The translations under genes and the position numbers were made by a program. From positions 1 through 45,581 of the forward strand of contig JADFCZ010000039.1 in NCBI GenBank assembly GCA_018263295.1: a stretch of DNA of 45,581 nucleotides, in the 5' to 3' direction. The notes under the pieces are model-generated. The model was not told the origin of the DNA and did not search any database. It was given only the letters and a program-made list of their open reading frames with translations. This DNA comes from Conexibacter sp. Lineage in GTDB: Bacteria; Actinomycetota; Thermoleophilia; Solirubrobacterales; 70-9. Positions 1-7,327 of this stretch are shown here, piece by piece. Position 1 is the first letter of the stretch; each line of letters opens with the position of its first letter.

Positions 1-978
1 TCCGGCGTCGCCGGGTGGGACGAGCCGGGCGGCCTCGTGGCGGCGGCCGAACTCGGCGAACCCGCCGACGTCGCCGAGGACCATCGGCTTGCCGAAGGCC
101 AGCCCGGCGTAGAGGACGCCGGACTGCTCGATCTCGCGGTAGGGCAGCGCGAGCACGTCGGCGCGCCGCAGCAGCGCCGGGATCTCGGGGTCCGAGATGA
201 AGCGGGGCAGGAAGCGGACCGTGCCCGGCGCCCGGGCGGCCAGCTCCTCGAGCGGCTCGAGCGGCATCCGCGGCATTCCGGCGATCCAGAGCTCGGCGCC
301 GGCGACCGAGGCGAACGCCTCGAGCAGGGTGTCGATCCCCTTGTAGGGGCGGAGCAGGCCGAAGAAGAGGATCACCGGCCCCTCGGCCGCCGCGAGCTCC
401 GGTGGGAGCGGCCGCTCGTCGGGCAGCTCGGTCAGGTAGTCGAGCGGACCGTGCGGGATCACCTCGACCTTGGCGGGGTCGAGCCCGACCTCGGCGCGGA
501 GCCGCTCCCCCGCTCCCTCCGTATGGACGACGACGGCGTCGAAGCGGTCGAGGTAGCGGCGCTCGCGCTCGAGCCGGCGGCGGTCGCCGGGCTGCGGCAG
601 CGGGTAATGGAGGGTGACGACGCGCGGGTGCCCGGGATCGGGGCCGATCAGGAAGCGGTCGACCGCGGGAAGAGTCGTCCACTGCCAGTGCTCGACGTCG
701 GCGCCGGCGAGGCGACGGCGGGCGCCGATCATCCCCGGGAGGTGCTCGAGGCCCTTGACCGGAAGACGCAGGCGGCCGGCGGTGCCGAGCCGCGAGCTGC
801 GGCGGTAGAAGCACTCCTCGACCCGGTAGCCGGCGGCCGGCTGCACGGGCCCGTAGGGGAAGCGGCTCGTCAGCAGCTCGACGTCGGCGCCGGCACGGGC
901 GAGCGCGGCCGCGAGGGAGCGGTCGTAGGGCGGCGTGAACGCCGAGGGATCGACCAGGGAGACCCGGAGCGCCGTCAT
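1..978 (-). CDS. Family 4 glycosyltransferase, 3' end beyond the window
   Basis: Transfers a sugar from an activated nucleotide donor to an acceptor, probably during envelope polysaccharide synthesis in the cytoplasm. The frame is open from an ATG at 978 to the window edge (326 codons, no stop), so the C-terminus is missing. The N-terminal half has the GT-B layout, opening with LRVSLVDPSAFTPPYDRSL. The C-terminal half shows the donor-site signature of group 1 transferases: VILFFGLLRPYKG, then WIAGMP, then EQSGVLYAGLAFGKP. It is transcribed away from a family 2 glycosyltransferase with only 17 bp between the two start codons. Donor and acceptor cannot be told from sequence. The family assignment is firm, the pathway is inferred from neighbours. 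Confidence 0.85.
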   Translation of the reverse strand, partial: MTALRVSLVDPSAFTPPYDRSLAAALARAGADVELLTSRFPYGPVQPAAGYRVEECFYRRSSRLGTAGRLRLPVKGLEHLPGMIGARRRLAGADVEHWQWTTLPAVDRFLIGPDPGHPRVVTLHYPLPQPGDRRRLERERRYLDRFDAVVVHTEGAGERLRAEVGLDPAKVEVIPHGPLDYLTELPDERPLPPELAAAEGPVILFFGLLRPYKGIDTLLEAFASVAGAELWIAGMPRMPLEPLEELAARAPGTVRFLPRFISDPEIPALLRRADVLALPYREIEQSGVLYAGLAFGKPMVLGDVGGFAEFGRRHEAARLVPPGDAG

Positions 979-995
979 GGGCGACGATTGTCCCT

Positions 996-1961
996 GTGGA
1001 GCTCTCCTACTGCGTCGTCAACACGAACGGGCGCGAGCACCTGCTCACCTGCCTGCGTGCGATCGCCGCCTGCCACCCGGCGGGTGTCGAGCACGAGATC
1101 CTCGTCCTCGACAACGCCTCCGACGACGGCTCCGTCGACCTGATCGCGCAGACGGCGCAGCGCGAGCGCGACATCGGCGACCACCTCCGGCTGATCGTCA
1201 CCGAGCGCCGCCAGGGCAAGGCGCAGAACGACTCGCTGCTGCTCGAGTCGGCAAAGGGCGAGTTCTGCCTGTTGCTGAACGAGGACTCGGAGGTGCTGCC
1301 CGGCTGCGCCGAGGCGCTGCTGGGTGCCCTCCGCGCCGACCCGGCGGCCGGCGCGGCGGGAGCGCAGCTGCTGGCGCCCGACGGCACCCCGCAGCCCTGC
1401 GCGTGGCGTCTGCCCGGCTTCGGCACCGCACTCGCCCAGGCGCTGTTCCTCCACCGGTGGCTCGTCACCGAGAGTGGCGGGGGCGAGACGCGGATGGTCG
1501 GCTGGGCGCAGTCGGCGGCGATGCTCGTGCGCCGCGCCGCGGCCGAGGAGGTCGGCTGGCTCGACCCGGACTTCTTCGTCTACTCCGACGAGACCGACTT
1601 CTGCAAGCGCCTCGGCGACGCCGGCCACCCGACCCTCTACGTGCCGGCGGCGCGGGCGATCCACCACGAGCAGCTGGCCAACGACCGCGCGGCCGGAAGC
1701 CGCCGCGTGGTCGAGTTCCACCGCAACCGCGACCTCTACATGCGCAAGCACCACGGCCCGGCGGCCGCGGCGGCGGTCCGGGCGCTGACCGCGTTCTCGT
1801 ACATGCCGCGGGCGCTGGCGGCGCTGGTGCTGCCCGGCCACGACCCGGGCTGGTACCTGCTCCACGCCCGGCAGGCGTGGAGGCCGCAGGGCGAGGGGAT
1901 CCGCGAGGCGGCGGAGGCGTGGAACGCGGGGTTGGAGGCGGACGGGGACGCTGGCGCCTAG
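996..1961 (+). CDS. Family 2 glycosyltransferase (rhamnosyltransferase-like)
   Basis: A 321-residue GT-A enzyme that adds sugars to a growing glycan on the cytoplasmic face. The start is GTG at 996. The nucleotide-binding N-terminus reads SYCVVNTNGREHL and continues with LVLDNASDDGSVD. A NEDSE motif near residue 93 fills the metal-binding DxD position. The later segment with WLDPDFFVYSDETDFCKRL resembles the WbbL/rhamnosyltransferase-like subgroup. No membrane segment is evident. It is divergent from the GT4 gene and convergent with the flippase operon, so it forms a single-gene unit in this window. The sugar specificity is unknown. Confidence 0.88.
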   Translation: MELSYCVVNTNGREHLLTCLRAIAACHPAGVEHEILVLDNASDDGSVDLIAQTAQRERDIGDHLRLIVTERRQGKAQNDSLLLESAKGEFCLLLNEDSEVLPGCAEALLGALRADPAAGAAGAQLLAPDGTPQPCAWRLPGFGTALAQALFLHRWLVTESGGGETRMVGWAQSAAMLVRRAAAEEVGWLDPDFFVYSDETDFCKRLGDAGHPTLYVPAARAIHHEQLANDRAAGSRRVVEFHRNRDLYMRKHHGPAAAAAVRALTAFSYMPRALAALVLPGHDPGWYLLHARQAWRPQGEGIREAAEAWNAGLEADGDAGA

Positions 1962-2161
1962 CGCGCAGTCGGGGCCGGAGGGGGTTTGGGCTGAGAGGGG
2001 AGGTGGTCGGCTTGGGCCGCGTTCCACCGTTGGGTCGGGCGGCTGGGGTCGCTGTGGAGGATTAGGCCCGCATACGGGCGCGAACAGGGGTCAGCGCAGC
2101 CACGCTCCTCTCTCTCCCCCACCCCCGAGGAGCGCCGCGGCCCGCGGCGCCGGTGCAGGGA
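1962..2161. other. Intergenic part before hairpin element A
   Basis: Non-coding gap between the convergent glycosyltransferase and flippase genes. Apart from repeat element A (separate entry), it holds a perfect 8-bp GC hairpin at 2132-2150 (GCGCCGCG, loop GCC, CGCGGCGC). This could end the plus-strand glycosyltransferase transcript, but no T-run follows. Pyrimidine-rich sequence lies at about 2104-2126. I see no gene here. Confidence 0.4.
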
Positions 2162-2249
2162 GGCCGGGGGCCGGGGTGCCCGATCCGGACCGCGCCCATC
2201 AAGCTTTCCCGCTGCAATAGGTCCGGATCGGGTGCCCCGGCCCCCGGCC
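2162..2249 (-). repeat. Hairpin repeat element, copy A (30-28-30)
   Basis: Two 30-nt arms (2162-2191 and 2220-2249) are reverse complements except for two adjacent positions, and both of those would be G-U pairs in RNA. They enclose a 28-nt loop (2192-2219). Read on the minus strand, the loop starts TATTGCAGC, has CTTGATG in the middle and ends GCGC. The arm ends 14 nt after the stop codon of the flippase gene. It belongs to a family with copies B and C near 14.4-14.6 kb: same arm and loop lengths, and 23 of 28 loop positions identical in all three. No T-run follows, so it is not a classical intrinsic terminator. I do not recognise the family. Confidence 0.85.
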
Positions 2250-2263
2250 GGCGCCACCCGGAC

Positions 2264-3820
2264 CTAGAAGTTCCCCCTGTCCCGATCCCGGATCTCCTGC
2301 TCGTAAAGCTCCTCGGCCCTCGCCCGCTCGTCGCTCTCGCTCGCCCGCTCGCTGCGCATGGCGGCCAGGCGGTCGCGGAGGTTGCCCTCGCTGATCAGGG
2401 CCCTGACCTGGGCGCGCTCGTCGCGGTTGATGGCGCCGCCGAACCAGAGGACGACCGGGTAGAGGGCGAAGACGGCGAGGCGGGAGAGGAAGCCGGCGGC
2501 ACCCTCGGTCGGCAGGAGGAGGTCGCCGGCGGCGACGAGGACGACGCCGGCCCCGACGACGACCGCGAGGCGGCCCCACTGCCACGGGATCGGGAAGATC
2601 CGGCGGCTGACGCCGTAGATGAGGACGATCACGATCAGGTAGGAGACGATGAGGGCGACGCCGGCGCCGACGATCCCCCAGGCCGGGACGAGGATCAGGT
2701 TGAGGGCGACGTTGACGATCGTCGCGACGATCGTGACCGGGAAGTTGTATTCGGTCTTCCCGGTCCGGCCGAGGATGACGACGAGGGCGAGGTAGACGCC
2801 GTAGAGGGCGGCGCCGAGGGCGAGCGGGCCGATCGCCTCGTAGGAGTCGAAGAACTCCGGGGCGGCGAGGAGGCGGACGATCCAGCGCGCCTCGAGCCAC
2901 ATGCCGACGACGATGAAGCCGCAGAGCGCGGTGAAGGCTGTAACCACGACCGCGTAGGCGCGGCGGGCGTCCTCGTCGTCGCGGATCGAGTAGGCGAGCG
3001 GCGGCCAGGCGAGCTGGAAGCCGCGGACGACGACCTGGATCGCCTGGCTGAACTTGAACGCGAGCGCGTAGAGGCCGAGCTGGGCGGCGCCGAGGGCGTG
3101 GGAGATGATGATCCGGTCGATGAAGGCCAGCGAGTAGATCGAGATCTCGGCCGGCATCGTCGGCAGGCCGAAGCGGAACATCCGCCGCAGGAGCTCGCGC
3201 TCGGGTCGCAGGCTGAGCCGCTTGCGCTCGGCCCAGATCAGCCAGAGCAGGAACGGCAGCCCGGCGAGGTAGGAGCCGAGCAGCAGCCCCTCGGCTCCGG
3301 CGTCGAGGCCGACGACGAGCGTCACCGTCAGCGGGATCGCGAGCAGGACGTTGCCGATCGTGAACGCGAAGTAGGCCTTGGCGCGCTCGTCGAGCCGGAA
3401 CAGGGTGACCATGTACTCGTAGAGCGTCAGCACCCAGAGGCCGCCGATCGCGATCCGGACGAGCACGGGGTCGAGCGGGTCGCCGCTGATCAGGTCGCCG
3501 ATCTGTGAGGCGAACGGGAGCGCGACGACGGCCGCGACGGTCGTCGTCCAGAACAGCGCCCCGAAGCCGGTGGCGATCACCCGGTCGCCCCGCTCCCCGG
3601 GCAGGTAGTAGAAGCGCAGCAGCGCCTCGATCAGCCCGAGCCGGATGACGATGCTGGCGGCGACGACGGTCGAGAACAGGAGCTCGGCCTGCCCGTAGTC
3701 GGCGGTCGTGAGGTACCGCGTGTACAGCGGCAGCAGGAGTACCGCGAGCACCTTCGAGGCGACGCTCGCAGCGGTGTATGCGAAGCCGGTGGTGGCGAGT
3801 CGGCGGAGGTAGTCGAGCAC
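2264..3820 (-). CDS. Wzx-type polysaccharide flippase
   Basis: A 518-residue multi-pass membrane protein of the MOP flippase superfamily. It is expected to move lipid-linked oligosaccharides from the inner to the outer face of the cytoplasmic membrane. The N-terminus (YLRRLATTGFAYTAASVASK, then LPLYTRYLTTADYGQAEL) is the usual opening of polysaccharide biosynthesis export proteins, and hydrophobic spans continue to about residue 460. The C-terminus is charged and probably cytoplasmic. The start is GTG at 3820, 12 nt after the stop of the upstream Wzy-like gene, with GGAG ahead of it. It is the last gene of a six-gene operon and is followed by hairpin element A. The substrate is unknown. Confidence 0.88.
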   Translation of the reverse strand: MLDYLRRLATTGFAYTAASVASKVLAVLLLPLYTRYLTTADYGQAELLFSTVVAASIVIRLGLIEALLRFYYLPGERGDRVIATGFGALFWTTTVAAVVALPFASQIGDLISGDPLDPVLVRIAIGGLWVLTLYEYMVTLFRLDERAKAYFAFTIGNVLLAIPLTVTLVVGLDAGAEGLLLGSYLAGLPFLLWLIWAERKRLSLRPERELLRRMFRFGLPTMPAEISIYSLAFIDRIIISHALGAAQLGLYALAFKFSQAIQVVVRGFQLAWPPLAYSIRDDEDARRAYAVVVTAFTALCGFIVVGMWLEARWIVRLLAAPEFFDSYEAIGPLALGAALYGVYLALVVILGRTGKTEYNFPVTIVATIVNVALNLILVPAWGIVGAGVALIVSYLIVIVLIYGVSRRIFPIPWQWGRLAVVVGAGVVLVAAGDLLLPTEGAAGFLSRLAVFALYPVVLWFGGAINRDERAQVRALISEGNLRDRLAAMRSERASESDERARAEELYEQEIRDRDRGNF

Positions 3821-3832
3821 CGGCCGCTCCGA

Positions 3833-5311
3833 TCAGCCGCTCGGTCGCGGGACGCGGACGAGGGCGGCCCCGGCGATGGCGAGCACCGCCCAGGTGATCG
3901 GGTCGATGAGGAAGGCCGCGTAGCCGAGGCTGTGGACGAACATCAGCGCGTAGATCGCAAGCAGGGTCGCAGCCAGGGCGGTCCCCCGGGCGCGGCCGCC
4001 GAGGGCGAGGCCGGTCGCCGAGAGCAGGGCGCCGAACGTGACCACCAGGAAGGCGGCGTAGGCGACCAGCCCGATCGCGCCCTGCTCGGCGGCGACCGTG
4101 ACCGGTTCGGTGTGGCTCTCGGCCGCGAAGCCCTCGCCCTCGTAGTAGCGCGCCGTGAACTCGTCGCCGAATGCGCCCGACCCGATCCCGGCGACCGGGT
4201 GGTCCCGGGCGATCTCGAGCCCGCCGTCGATCAGGCCCGAGCGGCCGCTGGTCGTCTCGCTGCTCAATCCGCCGCCGGCGATCAGCGCCATCGCCGCCGC
4301 GAGCGCGATCGCGGTGGCGACGCCGGCGCCGACCCCGCGGGCGACGCCCCAGCGGGCGGCGACGAGTACCAGCAGCCCGGCGAAGAGCGCCAGCGTGCTC
4401 GTCTGCGAGTAGCTGATCAGCAGCAGGACGAGGAGCGCGGCGAAGCACGCCGCCGCACCCCAGACCTCACGCGGGCGTCGGCCATAGGCGACCACCGCGG
4501 CGAGGACCGTCATCGTCACCGCCAGATAACGGCCGAGGATGTTCGGATCCCAGAACAGGGAGTTGACCCGGAAGTAGGTGTGAGCCTCATTGCCCGAGAT
4601 CACCTTGTCGTTCCAGAGCAGCTCGCCGGAGACGTACTCGGCGACGCCGACCACGAGGAACAACAGCCCCTCGATCGCCAGCACCAGGACCACGGTCCGG
4701 AGCAGGGTCCGGTCCCAGTCGACGTCGGAGAGCAACAGGTAGAGCGCGGCGAACGGGGCGATGAAGAAGGCGACGTTCTGGAGGCCGTGGGTGATGTCGT
4801 CGGCGTAGGCGAGCTGGAGCGCGTAGAGGACGACGACCCCCGCGAGCGCCCAGCCGACCGCGCCGATCCAGGGACCGCGGTCGGTCGCCTCGTCCTCGGG
4901 TGCCGGGTCGCGCCAGGCGCCCCAGACGGTGGCGGCGAGCCCGCCGGCGATCACCGCGTAGAGCGGCAGCAGCAGGTTGGCGTCGCCGCCTCCGAGGTCG
5001 ATCGGGACCCGGAACGGCATCGCCGCGATCAGCGCCGGTGCGAGCCACAGCGGCTTGCGACGGAAGAACCAGCCGAGGACGAACAACCCGATCACGGCGG
5101 CAACGACCGCGGCGAGCAGGAGCGACGGCCGGTCGCGGAGGTCGGCGATCCTGTCGCTGTCCCAGCTGTCGGCGAGGACGAGGGCCGGCGCCAGGAGGAC
5201 GGCCGCGGTCAGCGCGCCGATCCGGACGCGGCGATTGAACGCGGGAACGACGCCCGCTGCGGCGAGCAGAGCGCAGACCACGGTGGCGATCCAGAGCAGC
5301 GGCGCGTCCAT
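3833..5311 (-). CDS. O-antigen ligase/polymerase family (Wzy-like) membrane protein
   Basis: A 492-residue membrane protein with about a dozen hydrophobic spans, likely a polymerase or ligase of lipid-linked repeat units at the outer face of the membrane. The signature is the Wzy_C region near residues 365-415: DHPVAGIGSGAFGDEF, then SHTEPVTVAAEQGAIGL. This is the usual HPxxGxGxG...H...EQGxxGL pattern of the family, with the large outer loop before it. The ATG at 5311 overlaps the stop of the FlgD-like gene by one base (TGATG), so the two are probably translationally coupled. Polymerase and ligase cannot be separated by sequence. The adjacent flippase favours a Wzx/Wzy pathway. Confidence 0.85.
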   Translation of the reverse strand: MDAPLLWIATVVCALLAAAGVVPAFNRRVRIGALTAAVLLAPALVLADSWDSDRIADLRDRPSLLLAAVVAAVIGLFVLGWFFRRKPLWLAPALIAAMPFRVPIDLGGGDANLLLPLYAVIAGGLAATVWGAWRDPAPEDEATDRGPWIGAVGWALAGVVVLYALQLAYADDITHGLQNVAFFIAPFAALYLLLSDVDWDRTLLRTVVLVLAIEGLLFLVVGVAEYVSGELLWNDKVISGNEAHTYFRVNSLFWDPNILGRYLAVTMTVLAAVVAYGRRPREVWGAAACFAALLVLLLISYSQTSTLALFAGLLVLVAARWGVARGVGAGVATAIALAAAMALIAGGGLSSETTSGRSGLIDGGLEIARDHPVAGIGSGAFGDEFTARYYEGEGFAAESHTEPVTVAAEQGAIGLVAYAAFLVVTFGALLSATGLALGGRARGTALAATLLAIYALMFVHSLGYAAFLIDPITWAVLAIAGAALVRVPRPSG

Positions 5312-5745
5312 CAGCCGTCCTCGGAGCGAGGCGAGATCTCGATCCGGCCCGGTGGCTTGACGTCACGGTCCTGCTCGCCGAGGACGACCTCGAGGGCGTA
5401 GAGCCCGGGGGGCGCCGGGATCCCGTCGTCCGTGCGGCCATCCCAGCCGTAGGTGTGCTCGCCGGCGGCCAGATCCTCCCCCTCGGCGAGCGTCGCGACG
5501 ACGTCCCCGTCGCTGCCCTCGTTGCCGTCGATGATCAGGACGTCCACGTCGGAGTCCGGCTCCGCCAGCGTGAAGGTGACTTCGGAGTCGCGGTTCTCGG
5601 ACTGCGACAGCACCACCGTGTTGACGACGTCGTCCGACGAGCGCGCCACTCGCTCGACCGCGAACGTCGCGATCGTCAGGAGGACCAGGGCGGCGAAGAG
5701 GACGGCGCCGAGATGCGCCCCGCGCCCGGCCCGCTCGCTGCTCAC
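5311..5745 (-). CDS. Small membrane-anchored protein with FlgD-like Ig domain
   Basis: A 144-residue protein with one membrane segment at about residues 10-30 and an outer domain. From about residue 50 the sequence resembles the FlgD Ig-like fold: VTFTLAEPDSDVDVLIIDG, then LAAGEHTYGWDGRTDDG, then PPGLYALEVVLG. The W-D-G-x-x-D-D-G turn and the P-G-x-Y strand are its hallmark. In flagellar hook-capping proteins this fold is structural; here there are no flagellar genes. It sits between the Wzy-like and LytR_C genes with 1 nt overlap and 4 nt spacing, so a role in polysaccharide assembly or attachment is inferred. The start is GTG at 5745. Confidence 0.7.
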   Translation of the reverse strand: MSSERAGRGAHLGAVLFAALVLLTIATFAVERVARSSDDVVNTVVLSQSENRDSEVTFTLAEPDSDVDVLIIDGNEGSDGDVVATLAEGEDLAAGEHTYGWDGRTDDGIPAPPGLYALEVVLGEQDRDVKPPGRIEISPRSEDG

Positions 5746-5749
5746 CCGC

Positions 5750-6532
5750 TCAGCCCTTGCCGCCGTCGGCCCCGACGGTCACGTCGTCGCCGACGAACGC
5801 GACGACCTCGGCCTGGTTGTTCGCCGCCGCCTCGGCCTCGCTGTCGAAGGGCTTGATCGACTTGATGCCGAGGATCTTGGCGACGAGCTTCGCCTCACGA
5901 TCGGAGCCCTTCGAGTAGCGGACGATGCTCTTGCCGCTGCCGCCGTTGGCGACGCTGGTGCCGATCACGTCGAAGTCGCGGTTGCCGAGCTGGTCGGAGA
6001 CCTCGCCGGCGAGACCGGATGAGGAGGAGGCGTTGAGGACGACCACGCTGACCGAGCTCGGGTCGATCCGGTTCGGCGCGCTGTCGTTGCTCTCCGCCCG
6101 GAGGAAGTGCGCGGCGGCGTAGAAGATCGCACCGGCGATGAGGATCACGAAGATCGAGATCACGAGCGGGTGCCGTGGTCCGCGCTCGATCACGCGCCTC
6201 CACCACGGGAGCTGCTGGAACTCGATCGCCCGCTGCTCGGCCGTACCGATCCGCTCGAGCGCGGGACGCTCGGAGGTGACGCGATCGGCGGCGGCGGACC
6301 CGGTCCACGTGACGGGCGGGGCGACCGCGCGGAACTCGCGGGTGCCGGCGTCGGGCTCGCGGTTCATCCAGCCGGTCAGCCGCGCGATCTCGCGGCGCTG
6401 ATTCAGGAAGATCGGGAGGAGCAGCAGCATGCCGGCCATCGCCAGGAGCGCCGCAATGCCCCCGAGCGGGACCAGGAGCCCCTTGCCGAGGAGCGACTCG
6501 GTGGCTGCGGTGACGGTCAGTGCGGCTTGCAT
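5750..6532 (-). CDS. Membrane protein with LytR_C domain (paralogue 1)
   Basis: A 260-residue protein. It has a membrane span near residues 18-43, a basic and charged cytoplasmic stretch, a second span near residues 125-145 and an outer C-terminal domain. That domain begins SVVVLNASSSSGLAGEVSDQL and matches the LytR_C domain (VxVLNGtxxxGlA...L...GF.V). This domain is normally found at the C-terminus of LytR-CpsA-Psr wall-polymer ligases. The LCP catalytic domain is absent. The neighbouring upstream gene (6552-7325) has the same architecture. Context suggests a part in attaching or sensing the envelope polymer. No enzymatic residues can be named. Confidence 0.75.
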   Translation of the reverse strand: MQAALTVTAATESLLGKGLLVPLGGIAALLAMAGMLLLLPIFLNQRREIARLTGWMNREPDAGTREFRAVAPPVTWTGSAAADRVTSERPALERIGTAEQRAIEFQQLPWWRRVIERGPRHPLVISIFVILIAGAIFYAAAHFLRAESNDSAPNRIDPSSVSVVVLNASSSSGLAGEVSDQLGNRDFDVIGTSVANGGSGKSIVRYSKGSDREAKLVAKILGIKSIKPFDSEAEAAANNQAEVVAFVGDDVTVGADGGKG

Positions 6533-6551
6533 CGGAAGACGCTCGGCGGGG

Positions 6552-7325
6552 TCATCCGGCGATGCCCTGGTCGTCCTGGCCGACGACGAGCGCGAGGTCC
6601 GCGCCGCCTGCGACGTCGGCGACCTCCGGCGTGATCAGGACCACGTCGAGTTCGCCGAGCTGATCGCTGAGGTCCGACGCGAGCGTCTCGGCGTCGGACT
6701 TGAAGCCGTCCTCGAACATCACCGAGCTCGTCGGGAAGCTGCCGGCATCGCCGACCTCCCCGACCTTCCAGCCCGCGTCCTTGACGAAGACGCTGGCGGC
6801 CTTGGCGGTGCCCGGCACCCCGACCCCGCCCTCGGGCGCCGTTCCGTTCAGGACCGCGACCTCCGGCTGTGCCGGCTCGGCCGGCTTCGAGGCGGTCGAC
6901 TTGGCGGCGCCGCCGCCGTCGTCGCCGGAGAGCAGCCCGAAGCCGCCGGTGAGTATCACCGCGGCGACGATCAGGGCCAGGATCCCGAGGCCGAGGACGA
7001 GTGGGCTGACCGGCGAGCGCTTGTCGAGCTCCTCGTAGCGGAACGCGGCCTCGCCGCGCATCCGCGCGAAGCGGCCGGGGCCGTCGGCGGCCGCCGGAGC
7101 GGCGCGATCGTCGCGGCCGGGAGGCGGGATCGCGGGCATCGTCGCCTCCGACGCGCCCCCGGAAGCGCGTTCCTCCTCGGCCGCCGCCCGCTCCGGTGCG
7201 CGGCCGGCCCACTCCCGCAGGCGGCGCAGATGGCGCGCCTGCTGGAACGTCATGAAGACGAGCACGGCGAAGCCGCCGAAGGCGACGAAGCCGAGGATCG
7301 CACCGATCTCCTTCAGCAGGTCCAT
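6552..7325 (-). CDS. Membrane protein with LytR_C domain (paralogue 2)
   Basis: A 257-residue protein built like its downstream neighbour. It has a span at residues 8-28, a charged Ala/Arg/Glu-rich linker, a second span near residues 108-128 and an outer LytR_C domain opening with VAVLNGTAPEGGVGVPGTA. That domain runs to the end, with ALVVGQDDQG near the C-terminus. Sequence identity to the neighbour looks low outside the domain, so the duplication is old or the domains were recruited separately. The ATG at 7325 lies 2 nt after the dehydratase stop, so it is co-transcribed. The function is unknown; a wall-polymer role is inferred from the domain and the operon. Confidence 0.75.
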   Translation of the reverse strand: MDLLKEIGAILGFVAFGGFAVLVFMTFQQARHLRRLREWAGRAPERAAAEEERASGGASEATMPAIPPPGRDDRAAPAAADGPGRFARMRGEAAFRYEELDKRSPVSPLVLGLGILALIVAAVILTGGFGLLSGDDGGGAAKSTASKPAEPAQPEVAVLNGTAPEGGVGVPGTAKAASVFVKDAGWKVGEVGDAGSFPTSSVMFEDGFKSDAETLASDLSDQLGELDVVLITPEVADVAGGADLALVVGQDDQGIAG

Positions 7326-7327
7326 TC

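Noticed and set aside
2162-2249. Hairpin elements as plain intrinsic terminators
   Set aside because: There is no T-run after any of the three copies, the 28-nt loop is far longer than usual, and the loop is the conserved part. A termination role without a U-tract is not excluded.
2153-3508. Long open frames opposite the flippase, O-antigen ligase, dehydratase and other genes
   Set aside because: In 70% GC DNA the opposite strand stays open for long distances. Their translations are Arg/Glu/Asp/Ala-rich low-complexity sequences without domains, while the opposite strand encodes clear families.
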